This document shows positions 1-5,219 of a stretch of DNA of 5,495 nt, in pieces (positions within the stretch are counted from its first letter, which is position 1; every line of letters starts with the position of its first letter). The position numbers and the translations under genes were made by a program. The notes under the pieces were generated by a model, which had not been told where the DNA came from, searched no databases, and was given only the letters and a program-made list of their open reading frames with translations. The DNA lies in contig JACQBB010000149.1 in the NCBI GenBank assembly GCA_016194625.1, positions 1-5,495 of the forward strand, read 5' to 3'. The stretch comes from Elusimicrobiota bacterium (GTDB lineage: Bacteria > Elusimicrobiota > Elusimicrobia > UBA1565 > UBA9628).

Positions 1-2
1 AC

Positions 3-521
3 CTCAATCTGCTGCGCGCCAAGGTCGGCATGGTGTTCCAGAAACCGACGCCGTTTCCGATGACAATCTACGAGAACATCGCCTTCGGCATCAGGCTGTA
101 CGAAAAACTGCCGAAATCGGAGCTCGACGGCCGCGTGCAGCACGCGCTGCAGCGCGCCGCCTTGTGGGACGAGGTCAAGGACAAGCTTGGGCAAAACGGC
201 CTGTCGCTGTCGGGCGGCCAGCAGCAGCGCCTGTGCATCGCGCGCGCGCTGGCGGTGCGCCCGTCGATCCTGCTGATGGACGAGCCCTGCTCCGCCCTCG
301 ACCCGATCGCGACCGCGCGCATCGAGGAGCTGCTCGTCGAGATCAAGAAGGACCTCACCGTCGTCATCGTCACGCACAACATGCAGCAGGCCGCGCGCGT
401 GTCCGAGTTCACCGCGTTCATGCTGATGGGCGAGCTGGTCGAGTTCGGCCCGACCGAGGGCATGTTCACCAAGCCGTCCGACAAGCGCACCGAGGACTAC
501 ATCACCGGGAGGTTCGGATGA
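3..521 (+). CDS. pstB: Phosphate ABC transporter ATP-binding protein PstB (5' end cut off by the window)
   Basis: This is the ATPase subunit of the PstSCAB high-affinity phosphate importer; it sits on the cytoplasmic face of the membrane and powers uptake by ATP hydrolysis. The frame is open from the left edge and 172 residues are visible. Seen in order: the Q-loop region [10 protein letters not shown] (residues 10-19) followed by [10 protein letters not shown], which is strongly PstB-like; the ABC signature LSGGQQQR (69-76); Walker B with its glutamate, ILLMDEP (89-95); the D-loop SALDP; and the switch histidine in VIVTHN (H125). Walker A must lie upstream. PstB is usually about 250-270 residues, so roughly 80-95 are missing. 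A Cys (C96) stands where Thr or Ala is common in MDEPxSALDP. The TGA stop overlaps the phoU start (ATGA), the classic pst operon order. A Pho-box promoter, if present, would be far upstream and is not visible. Confidence 0.96.
   Translation, partial: LNLLRAKVGMVFQKPTPFPMTIYENIAFGIRLYEKLPKSELDGRVQHALQRAALWDEVKDKLGQNGLSLSGGQQQRLCIARALAVRPSILLMDEPCSALDPIATARIEELLVEIKKDLTVVIVTHNMQQAARVSEFTAFMLMGELVEFGPTEGMFTKPSDKRTEDYITGRFG
507..512 (+). promoter_or_regulatory. Ribosome binding site of phoU
   Basis: GGGAGG lies inside the last codons of pstB, 5 nt before the ATG at 518. It is a good Shine-Dalgarno match and supports the ATG that overlaps the pstB stop rather than the second ATG at 524. Confidence 0.7.
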
Positions 522-1210
522 CCATGAAGCGCCATTTCGACGAGGGCCTGGACGACCTCCGGTCCCGCCTGCTCCGCATGGGCAGCCTGTGCGAGGAGAT
601 GATCCACTACGCGGTGAAGCTGGTCGTCGAGCGCGAGGAGTCGCACCTGAAGTCCGTCGAGGAGTGGGAGCGCGAGGTCAACCGCCTCCATATCGAGATC
701 GACGACGTGTGCCTGAAGCTGATCGCCCTGCACCAGCCGGCGGCCGGCGACCTGCGCCTGATCGCGGCGGCCCTCAAGATCAACTCCGACCTGGAGCGCG
801 TGGGCGACCAGGCGGTCAACATCGCCGAGACCGGCATGTTCCTGCTCAAGGAGCCGAAGATCAAGCTGGGCGACATCCCGCGGATGGTCGAGGTCGCGAC
901 CGGCATGCTCAAGGACTCGCTCGACGCGTTCGCCCGCGGCGACGTGGAGCTGGCCCGCGACGTGATCCGCCGCGACGACGAGGAGGACCGCCTGAAGAGC
1001 CAGACCTTCAACGAGCTGGTCCACCTGATGCAGCGCGACGCGTCCGCGATCCAGCGCGGCATGGACGTGATCCTGATCGCGCGCAACCTGGAGCGCATCG
1101 CCGACCACGCGACGAACGTCGCCGAGGACGTGGTGTTCATGGTGCTCGGCAAGGACATCCGCCACGGCGCCGAGCGCGCCGAGGGCGCGGGCCCGACCGC
1201 GACGGCCTAG
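518..1210 (+). CDS. phoU: Phosphate-specific transport system accessory protein PhoU
   Basis: PhoU is a cytoplasmic, mostly helical metal-binding protein that links the Pst transporter to the PhoR/PhoB-type sensor pair and damps Pho signalling and phosphate uptake when phosphate is plentiful. The 230 residues match the usual length of about 220-240. Two tandem three-helix repeats are visible. Each carries the family's metal-site signature: [14 protein letters not shown] at residues 91-104 and [14 protein letters not shown] at 190-203. The N-terminal [10 protein letters not shown] and the [16 protein letters not shown] stretch before the first signature are also typical. The frame extends far upstream, but that part is a shadow of pstB. 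The start at 518 is fixed by the ATGA overlap with the pstB stop and by the GGGAGG site. The C-terminal tail (about residues 216-230) is Ala/Gly-rich and probably disordered. The TAG stop lies in a CTAG palindrome shared with the converging gene. Confidence 0.97.
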   Translation: MTMKRHFDEGLDDLRSRLLRMGSLCEEMIHYAVKLVVEREESHLKSVEEWEREVNRLHIEIDDVCLKLIALHQPAAGDLRLIAAALKINSDLERVGDQAVNIAETGMFLLKEPKIKLGDIPRMVEVATGMLKDSLDAFARGDVELARDVIRRDDEEDRLKSQTFNELVHLMQRDASAIQRGMDVILIARNLERIADHATNVAEDVVFMVLGKDIRHGAERAEGAGPTATA

Positions 1211-1803
1211 GGCCTCGGCCCGAACAAGCCGCGTCCCCCCGTCCACAGGAAGAAGAAGAAGCCCAGGTGGAGGGCCGTCGAGAGCGCGGCCATGGTCAGT
1301 CCGGCGACGGCGAGGAGCCCGTCCTCTTCCAAGAGGGCCAGGCCGAGCAGGACCATCGCGACGGCGCTGACGGGATTGCCGAGCGGGACGAAGACGGGCA
1401 GCGCGAAGCCGGACCCGAGCACGACGATCGCCGCGCCGATCGCGCGCGGCAGGCGCGCGGCGCCGCGCCAGCGGGGCTTGGCGTAGCGCTCGAGCGCCGT
1501 CAGTATCCTCTCGGCGGCGCCCAGCGCCTTCGCGACGTGGGCCGGGTCCAGCCGCCGGCGCGCGGCGAAGCCGGGCAGGGGCATGCGCTCATGGCCGAGC
1601 GCGAGCTGGACGCCCGCGGCCATCAGGACGACGCCGACGGGCGTGCCGAGGCCCGCGAGCGGGATCGGCTGGAGGAACGGCACCGACAGCAGGACGGCGA
1701 GCAGGCCGATGCCGTCGCGGCCGAGCCGTTCGGAGAGCTCGCCCAGCGTCAGCGGGCCGTCCAAGGCCGCGCGCAGACGGCTCAGGTGCGCGGCGGCGGC
1801 CAT
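1207..1803 (-). CDS. ExoD-family membrane protein (exopolysaccharide synthesis, ExoD)
   Basis: This is a 198-residue integral membrane protein that I assign to the ExoD family (PF06055), named after a Rhizobium gene needed for exopolysaccharide production and alkaline tolerance; its biochemical function is unknown. Seen: an amphipathic N-terminus with the family-like phrase LTLGELSERLGRDGIGLL (about 19-35); a hydrophobic stretch with VPFLQPIPLAGLGTPVG (41-57); the polar segment with LPGFAARRRLD (76-86); and three C-terminal hydrophobic segments near 121-140, 142-160 and 163-186, with the EEDGLL motif at 159-164. The protein ends in a short basic tail. It starts 9 nt after the stop of the upstream exported-protein gene. 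Only a weak GGG precedes the ATG, so it probably depends on coupling to the upstream gene. It is the last gene of the minus-strand run and overlaps the end of phoU by 4 bp. Confidence 0.85.
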   Translation of the reverse strand: MAAAAHLSRLRAALDGPLTLGELSERLGRDGIGLLAVLLSVPFLQPIPLAGLGTPVGVVLMAAGVQLALGHERMPLPGFAARRRLDPAHVAKALGAAERILTALERYAKPRWRGAARLPRAIGAAIVVLGSGFALPVFVPLGNPVSAVAMVLLGLALLEEDGLLAVAGLTMAALSTALHLGFFFFLWTGGRGLFGPRP

Positions 1804-1812
1804 CCCGGGGCC

Positions 1813-2430
1813 TCAGGGAGCGACGTGGATCTCTTCCGCCGTCTTCCAGTCCCTGGAGTGGACTTCGACGCGGTCGCCGACCTTCACGGCCTCGAGGCCG
1901 ATCGGCTCGGCCGGCTTGCCTTTGGCCTCGCGGACGATCTTCGTCGCGTCGGTCACCTTGAACTCCAGGTTGGACCCGCCGCCCATGCGGACGGTGACCT
2001 TGCCGGCGAGCGCGTCGGTCACGGCGACCTCGCCGTTCACCGCGGCGCGGCCGGCCTTCACGTCGTCGGCGTCGGCCTTCAGCGCGGACTTGAGCTCCAG
2101 CGTCAGCGCGCGCTTGGTGTGGGACTCGTAGGTCACGACGGCGCGTTCGCACGCGCCGGGCATGGCCTGCTTCTCCCACGACGCGACCTTCTTGCCGTCG
2201 CAGGTCGTCTTGGTGCGCGCGTCCACCAGGTACTGCTCGAGGTGGCCGGCGTCGTCGGCCAGCGTCAGACGGCCGCTCTTCGTCTTGCCCGAGCCCTTGT
2301 CGAGCTCGGCGGAGGTGACGCGGCCGCGCGCGACCGAGGTCGCGGCGGCGGCCTTCTTCGCGGCCGGCTTGGCCGGGGCGGGCGCGGCGCCGAGCGCCGC
2401 GACGGCGAGCAGGACGAGGAGACGGTTCAT
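1813..2430 (-). CDS. Exported protein with two DUF5666-like beta domains
   Basis: This 205-residue protein carries a clear signal peptide: basic MNR, a hydrophobic core at residues 4-15, and a likely signal peptidase I cut near APAPA/K (residue 20). A Lys/Ala-rich linker follows. Two weakly similar all-beta units come next, about 33-115 and 130-203. The second has the layout I associate with DUF5666-type domains: VNGEVAV, then a T/V-rich strand, EFKVTDATKI, LEAVKVGDRVEV, and a closing strand TAEEIHV. The first has ARGRVTSAEL, GRLTLADD and VVTYES, with two cysteines (C77, C94) that could form a disulfide after export. Function is unknown; the family is thought of as an extracytoplasmic small beta-barrel domain. 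The ATG overlaps the upstream stop as ATGA, with GGAGG 10 nt upstream. Family assignment is from pattern memory; exported status is firmer. Confidence 0.8.
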   Translation of the reverse strand: MNRLLVLLAVAALGAAPAPAKPAAKKAAAATSVARGRVTSAELDKGSGKTKSGRLTLADDAGHLEQYLVDARTKTTCDGKKVASWEKQAMPGACERAVVTYESHTKRALTLELKSALKADADDVKAGRAAVNGEVAVTDALAGKVTVRMGGGSNLEFKVTDATKIVREAKGKPAEPIGLEAVKVGDRVEVHSRDWKTAEEIHVAP

Positions 2431-2630
2431 GACGGGGAGACCTCCGTGTCGGCGTCGGCGGGCGCGGCGCCCTCGACGGGCTTCACCTTGGCGACCTGCA
2501 CGCGGCCCTGTCCGTCCACCTTCACTCCGTGGTTGCGCTTCAGCTCCTCGAGCACTTCCTCGGGCGTGAAGCCCTGGGAGCCGGCGCGGTTCTTGATGTC
2601 GTTGCGCAGGGTCTTCAGGCGCGACGGCAC
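2427..2630 (-). CDS. Small frame resembling the C-terminal helical domain of the adjacent PIN/NYN-like protein
   Basis: Taken from the first conventional start, a GTG at 2630, this frame gives 67 residues. The same frame is open from 2696, directly after the TAG that ends the upstream gene; that extra part reads PGGKTLTEVAWTYAARLQ then RIKD, and every codon ends in G or C. The content is a basic helical part (RLKTLRNDIKNRAGSQG), then FTPEEVLEELKRNHGVKVDG and QGRVQV, which looks like a winged-helix-like unit, then an acidic Ala-rich tail. From memory, PIN-like proteins of the PIN_7/NYN kind often end with an Arg/Lys-rich helix and a helix-strand unit like this. No good ribosome site precedes the GTG: AAGGA is only 1 nt away. 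An in-frame CTG at 2681 is another possible start. The stop overlaps the next start by ATGA. It is most likely part of the upstream gene rather than an independent one. Confidence 0.6.
   Translation of the reverse strand: MPSRLKTLRNDIKNRAGSQGFTPEEVLEELKRNHGVKVDGQGRVQVAKVKPVEGAAPADADTEVSPS
2441..2445 (-). promoter_or_regulatory. Ribosome binding site of the exported DUF5666-like protein
   Basis: On the minus strand GGAGG lies 10 nt before the ATG at 2430, within the last codons of the preceding frame. Together with the ATGA overlap it supports translational coupling at this junction. Confidence 0.55.
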
Positions 2631-2696
2631 GTCCTTGATCCGCTGGAGGCGCGCCGCGTAGGTCCAGGCGACCTCGGTCAGCGTCTTGCCGCCGGG

Positions 2697-3386
2697 CTAG
2701 CGCGGCTCGTCCGGCACGGGGGCGGGCGCCGCTTGGGCCGGCTCCGAAGGCGCGCTGGACGACGCGCGCGACGAGCCGCCCGAGCGGGAGGCGCGTCCGC
2801 CGCGCCGGGACGACGACGCGCGCCCGCCGCGGGAGCGGGAGCGGCCGCCGCGCGAGCGCGCGCGGCGCGGCTCCTCGGCCTCGTCGGAGGCGGCTTCCTC
2901 GGCCATCGCGGCGGCGTCGGGGTGCGAGGTCCAGATCGTGGCCACGCGGCCCAGGCGCTGGAGCTCGGCGGCCATCGCCTGCAGGGTCGCGTCGTTGGTG
3001 ACCATCAGGAACGGGATGTGCTGGGGCAGGATCGCGTGGAGCATGCCCGCGTGCAGCGACATCACGAAGTCGGCGGCGTTGGCGCCGCCGCGCGGCGAGA
3101 CCACGGTCGCGCAGTGCGGCAGGTGGCTCAGCTTCTTCTCGAGCGTGCGCGGCATCTTGGCGCCGGGGCGCAGGAACACGCGCACCAGCATCGAGCGGGT
3201 CGGCTTGACGTCGGTCGGGACGTGGGGGTCGTTGTCGCCGTCGATCAGCAGGACGGAGTCGATCGGGTGGCGCGGCGGGGCGGCGTCGTCCGGGTTGTGC
3301 TTGATCGCCTCGGCGATCTCGGCGTCGGACATGTGGGGCGTCTCGTTCTCGGGGGCCGCTTCGGGAGCGGCGATATCATCGTTCAT
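2697..3386 (-). CDS. PIN/NYN-like domain protein with Arg/Ser/Gly-rich C-terminal tail
   Basis: This 229-residue protein probably belongs to the PIN/NYN nuclease superfamily, metal-dependent RNases that cut single-stranded RNA. Residues 1-41 are acidic and Pro/Ala-rich. The fold starts at 42 with SVLLIDGDN (44-52), the first strand with its acidic metal ligands (D49, D51). VRVFLRPG (68-75), then VVSPRGGANAADF (95-107) with D106, and FLMVTNDATLQAMAAEL (126-142) with D132 follow; these match the later strands and acids of the fold. Residues 174-211 are an RSRGG-type low-complexity stretch suited to RNA binding, followed by a Pro/Ala linker. The gene starts 21 nt after the upstream TAA stop, in a short AT-rich gap with no Shine-Dalgarno site, so leaderless or coupled translation is possible (TAGACT at 3401-3396 could be a weak -10). 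The TAG stop is followed in frame by more coding-like sequence, so the protein may be truncated. Nuclease activity is inferred. Confidence 0.75.
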   Translation of the reverse strand: MNDDIAAPEAAPENETPHMSDAEIAEAIKHNPDDAAPPRHPIDSVLLIDGDNDPHVPTDVKPTRSMLVRVFLRPGAKMPRTLEKKLSHLPHCATVVSPRGGANAADFVMSLHAGMLHAILPQHIPFLMVTNDATLQAMAAELQRLGRVATIWTSHPDAAAMAEEAASDEAEEPRRARSRGGRSRSRGGRASSSRRGGRASRSGGSSRASSSAPSEPAQAAPAPVPDEPR

Positions 3387-3407
3387 CGTGGAAAAAGTCT
3401 AGCAGTT

Positions 3408-4310
3408 TTAAGCCGGACGGGCGGCCCGCGACGCGTCCCAGGCCGCGAAGTAGCGGGGCGCGTCGTCGGCGAAGCCCCCGAAGCGCGGCTCCCAGCCCAG
3501 GCGGCGGACCGCCTTGGAGGAGTCCACGTGCTGGTCCAGCGCCAGGCCGTGGGCCAGGAAGCCGAAGGCCTTCTCGGCCTCGGCGAAGGAGAGCTCCTTC
3601 ACCGCGCCGCCCTTGCCGGCCGCGCGCGAGGCCGCCGCGGCCATCTCGCGCACGGTCGCGCGCGAGCGGTCGGTCGCGTTGAACAGCTCGCCGCGGACGC
3701 CGCTCTCGGCGGCCCGGACGAACAGCTCCGCGCAGTCGTCCTTGTGGACGAGCGCCCAATGGTTGTCGCCCTTGCCGACGATCGGGGCGGCGCCGCCGTC
3801 CACGGCTCCTTGGAACCACATCGCGGTGAGGGATCCGGAGCCGCCGTACACGCAGCCGGGGCGGATCACCAGGCCGCCGGCGGCGAGCACCGACTTCTCG
3901 TGCTCGCCGCGCCAGGGGATCAGGTGGGCGGCGACCGGGGCGTGGGTCTCGTCCACGGGGTCGTCCCCGGTGGCGCCGTACAGCCAGACGCCGGAGGTGT
4001 AGATCACGCGGCGCTCGCGCGGGCCCTTCGCGCGGGCGAGCAGGGCGTCCACGGTCCGGCGGTCGAGCGCCTGGTAGTCGGCCGAGTACTCGGCGGCGCA
4101 GTGGACCAGCACGTCCGCGGCCTCCGCGGCGCGCGCGTAGGACGCGGGGTCCTTCATGTCGCCGAGCACGGGCTCGACCTCGGCGGCGGCCAGCGCGCGG
4201 CCCTTCTCGGCCGTGCGCGCCAGCCCGGACACCCGGTGGCCGCGGCGGCGGAACGCCTCGGCGACGGCCTTCCCGACGAAGCCGGTCGCGCCGGTGACGA
4301 AGATCCTCAT
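3408..4310 (-). CDS. NAD-dependent epimerase/dehydratase-family protein (extended or atypical SDR)
   Basis: This is a 300-residue Rossmann-fold protein. The N-terminal MRIFVTGATGFVG (residues 1-13) is the GxxGxxG dinucleotide-binding turn. LGDMKDPAS (49-57), VLVHCAAEYS (67-76) and RVIYTSGVWLYG (101-112) are the usual second-half landmarks of NAD-dependent epimerase/dehydratase proteins, with S106 in the catalytic serine position. RPGCVYGGSGS (150-160) and HWALVHKDDCAEL (184-196) follow, as in sugar-nucleotide or dihydroflavonol-reductase-like enzymes. The expected YxxxK is replaced by a stretch reading WRGEHEK (133-139): the lysine is present but Gly stands where Tyr should be. This puts the protein among atypical SDRs, and its substrate cannot be named. 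The start ATG overlaps the preceding SDR stop (ATGA) and has AAGGAG 7 nt upstream; the longer upstream frame is a shadow of that SDR gene. Confidence 0.88.
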   Translation of the reverse strand: MRIFVTGATGFVGKAVAEAFRRRGHRVSGLARTAEKGRALAAAEVEPVLGDMKDPASYARAAEAADVLVHCAAEYSADYQALDRRTVDALLARAKGPRERRVIYTSGVWLYGATGDDPVDETHAPVAAHLIPWRGEHEKSVLAAGGLVIRPGCVYGGSGSLTAMWFQGAVDGGAAPIVGKGDNHWALVHKDDCAELFVRAAESGVRGELFNATDRSRATVREMAAAASRAAGKGGAVKELSFAEAEKAFGFLAHGLALDQHVDSSKAVRRLGWEPRFGGFADDAPRYFAAWDASRAARPA

Positions 4311-5140
4311 CTGTTCTCTCCTTGGACGCGGGCGGCCTCGGCCGACGGCTTCTTCCAGCGCTTGTGCGCCAGGCGCGCGGCCAGCGGGTCGTACAGCCAG
4401 CCCGGCAGGCGCGCGACCAGGTACTTCATCGGGTAGGACAGCGGGCCGGGGAAGTGGACGATCCTCCGGCGCGCGTCGATGCCGGCGATGATCGCGGCGG
4501 CCCCGTCGGGCGTCTCCATCAGGAACGGCATCGAGCCCTCGCCGTGGCGCGCGGTGATCTCGGACTTCACGAAGCCGGGCGTCACGGTCACCACGTCCAC
4601 GCCGGTGCCGCGCAGGTCCACGCGCGCCGACTCGAGCAGGGCGTTCAGCGCGGCCTTGCTCGCGCAGTACGGTCCCGACAGCGGCAGGCCGCGCAAGCCC
4701 GCGAGGCTGGAGACGCCGGCGACCACTCCGGAGCCCTGGGCGATCATCCCGGGGAGCACCGCCTCCAGCCAGCGCGCGACGCCGACGACGTTCGTGTCGA
4801 GCGTCCAGCGCACCAGCTCGGCCTTGAACTCGCGGGCGCTCATCGAGTCGGACACGCCCGAGTTCAGGATCGCCCAGTCCAGGCCCCCCCACGCCGCGAC
4901 GATCGCCGCGTGGTGCGCGCGCACCTCGTCCTCGTCGGTGACCGAGCCGGGCAGCAGCAGCGGCTCGCCGCCGGCGTCGGAGACCAGCTTGGCCGTGCGC
5001 TTCAACTCGTCGACGCGGCGGCCGGTGATCGCGACGCGCCAGCCGCGGCGGCCGAGCTGGACGGCGACCTCGCGGCCGAGGCCGGAGGTGGCGCCGGTCA
5101 CGACGACGCGCGTCGGCCCGGCGGGAGGGTTCGTGGGCAT
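4307..5140 (-). CDS. Classical short-chain dehydrogenase/reductase (SDR)
   Basis: This is a 277-residue NAD(P)-dependent oxidoreductase, cytoplasmic or loosely membrane-associated. All the classical SDR landmarks are visible: the nucleotide-binding turn TGATSGLG (15-22); a TGRR stretch (39-42) after the second strand, whose arginines suggest NADP preference; GSVTDEDEV (65-73); LNSG (92-95) in place of NNAG; structural N117 in DTNVVG; and the catalytic S145, Y158 and K162 in VSSLAG and YCASK, followed by TPGFVKSE (187-194). The C-terminal extension is basic and hydrophobic (a stretch ending LPGWLYDPLAARLAHKRWKK), like SDRs thought to sit at membranes and act on lipid or steroid-like substrates. 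The true substrate is unknown. This is the first gene of the minus-strand run. Its ATG lacks a clear Shine-Dalgarno site, and an AT-rich stretch lies directly upstream. Confidence 0.93.
   Translation of the reverse strand: MPTNPPAGPTRVVVTGATSGLGREVAVQLGRRGWRVAITGRRVDELKRTAKLVSDAGGEPLLLPGSVTDEDEVRAHHAAIVAAWGGLDWAILNSGVSDSMSAREFKAELVRWTLDTNVVGVARWLEAVLPGMIAQGSGVVAGVSSLAGLRGLPLSGPYCASKAALNALLESARVDLRGTGVDVVTVTPGFVKSEITARHGEGSMPFLMETPDGAAAIIAGIDARRRIVHFPGPLSYPMKYLVARLPGWLYDPLAARLAHKRWKKPSAEAARVQGENR
4318..4323 (-). promoter_or_regulatory. Ribosome binding site of the epimerase-like gene
   Basis: On the minus strand AAGGAG lies 7 nt before the ATG at 4310, within the last codons of the upstream SDR gene. 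It is the best Shine-Dalgarno match on the minus strand and fixes the epimerase start at 4310. Confidence 0.75.
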
Positions 5141-5219
5141 GTCCGGATTCTATTAAAAACTGGGTCTTTGGGCCCAGGCGCGCCCGAGGGCGGGACCCTA
5201 TAATGGTTATAATAAGGAT
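5141..5219. promoter_or_regulatory. Divergent intergenic region between the SDR operon and the exported-protein gene
   Basis: This is the only non-coding stretch of note in the window. Its outer ends are AT-rich and its core (about 5162-5198) is GC-rich with several palindromes. It must hold promoters for both directions. For the minus strand, TAGAAT (5152-5147) or TAATAG (5155-5150) could be the -10 of the SDR gene, and TATAAC (5211-5206) is another candidate. No convincing TTGACA-like -35 is seen at the right distance for either strand. Confidence 0.6.
5199..5213 (+). promoter_or_regulatory. Tandem consensus -10 boxes (TATAAT at 5199-5204 and 5208-5213)
   Basis: Two perfect TATAAT hexamers lie 9 bp apart in an otherwise very GC-rich sequence. 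The first would start RNA near 5211, giving a leader of about 9 nt. The second would start near 5220, at the ATG itself, giving a leaderless message. No good -35 is visible, so an activator or an alternative sigma factor may be involved. Confidence 0.5.

Larger units (their letters stand above)
2427..3386 (-). other. Composite reading frame: one PIN/NYN-like gene interrupted by an in-frame TAG at 2697-2699
   Basis: Both flanking frames are in the same phase, so removing the single TAG would give one 320-codon frame ending at the TGA at 2427. The 22 codons between the TAG and the first GTG all end in G or C, and they encode a plausible helix (EVAWTYAARLQRIKD) continuous with the following domain. 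The N-terminal part ends in a flexible Pro/Ala linker (PAPVPDEPR), where a linker to a second domain would be expected. Three readings are possible: a nonsense mutation (for example CAG to TAG), a base error in the assembly, or programmed amber readthrough. Global reassignment of TAG is unlikely because phoU and the ExoD gene both end at sensible places with TAG. Confidence 0.55.

Noticed and set aside
1204..1221. Rho-independent terminator between phoU and the ExoD gene
   Set aside because: The inverted repeats GGCC-TAG-GGCC and GGGCC-TC-GGCCC have tiny loops and no T-run follows on either strand.
589..2661. A 690-codon + strand open frame spanning phoU and the minus-strand genes
   Set aside because: Its translation is Arg/Gly/Ala-rich without domains; it is a shadow of phoU and of the ExoD and exported-protein genes caused by high GC.
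2697..2699. Genome-wide reassignment of TAG as a sense codon
   Set aside because: phoU and the ExoD gene both terminate with TAG at sensible protein ends, so TAG works as a stop here; only local readthrough, mutation or base error remain.
2529..4436. A 635-codon + strand open frame opposite the PIN-like and epimerase genes
   Set aside because: Low-complexity His/Arg/Gly/Val translation with no motif, while the opposite strand carries clear Rossmann and PIN-like motifs; an antisense shadow.
4311..4892. Extended upstream frame that would lengthen the epimerase-like protein to 494 residues
   Set aside because: The extra part is an Arg-rich shadow of the classical SDR gene; the ATG at 4310 has AAGGAG and begins right at the Rossmann motif.
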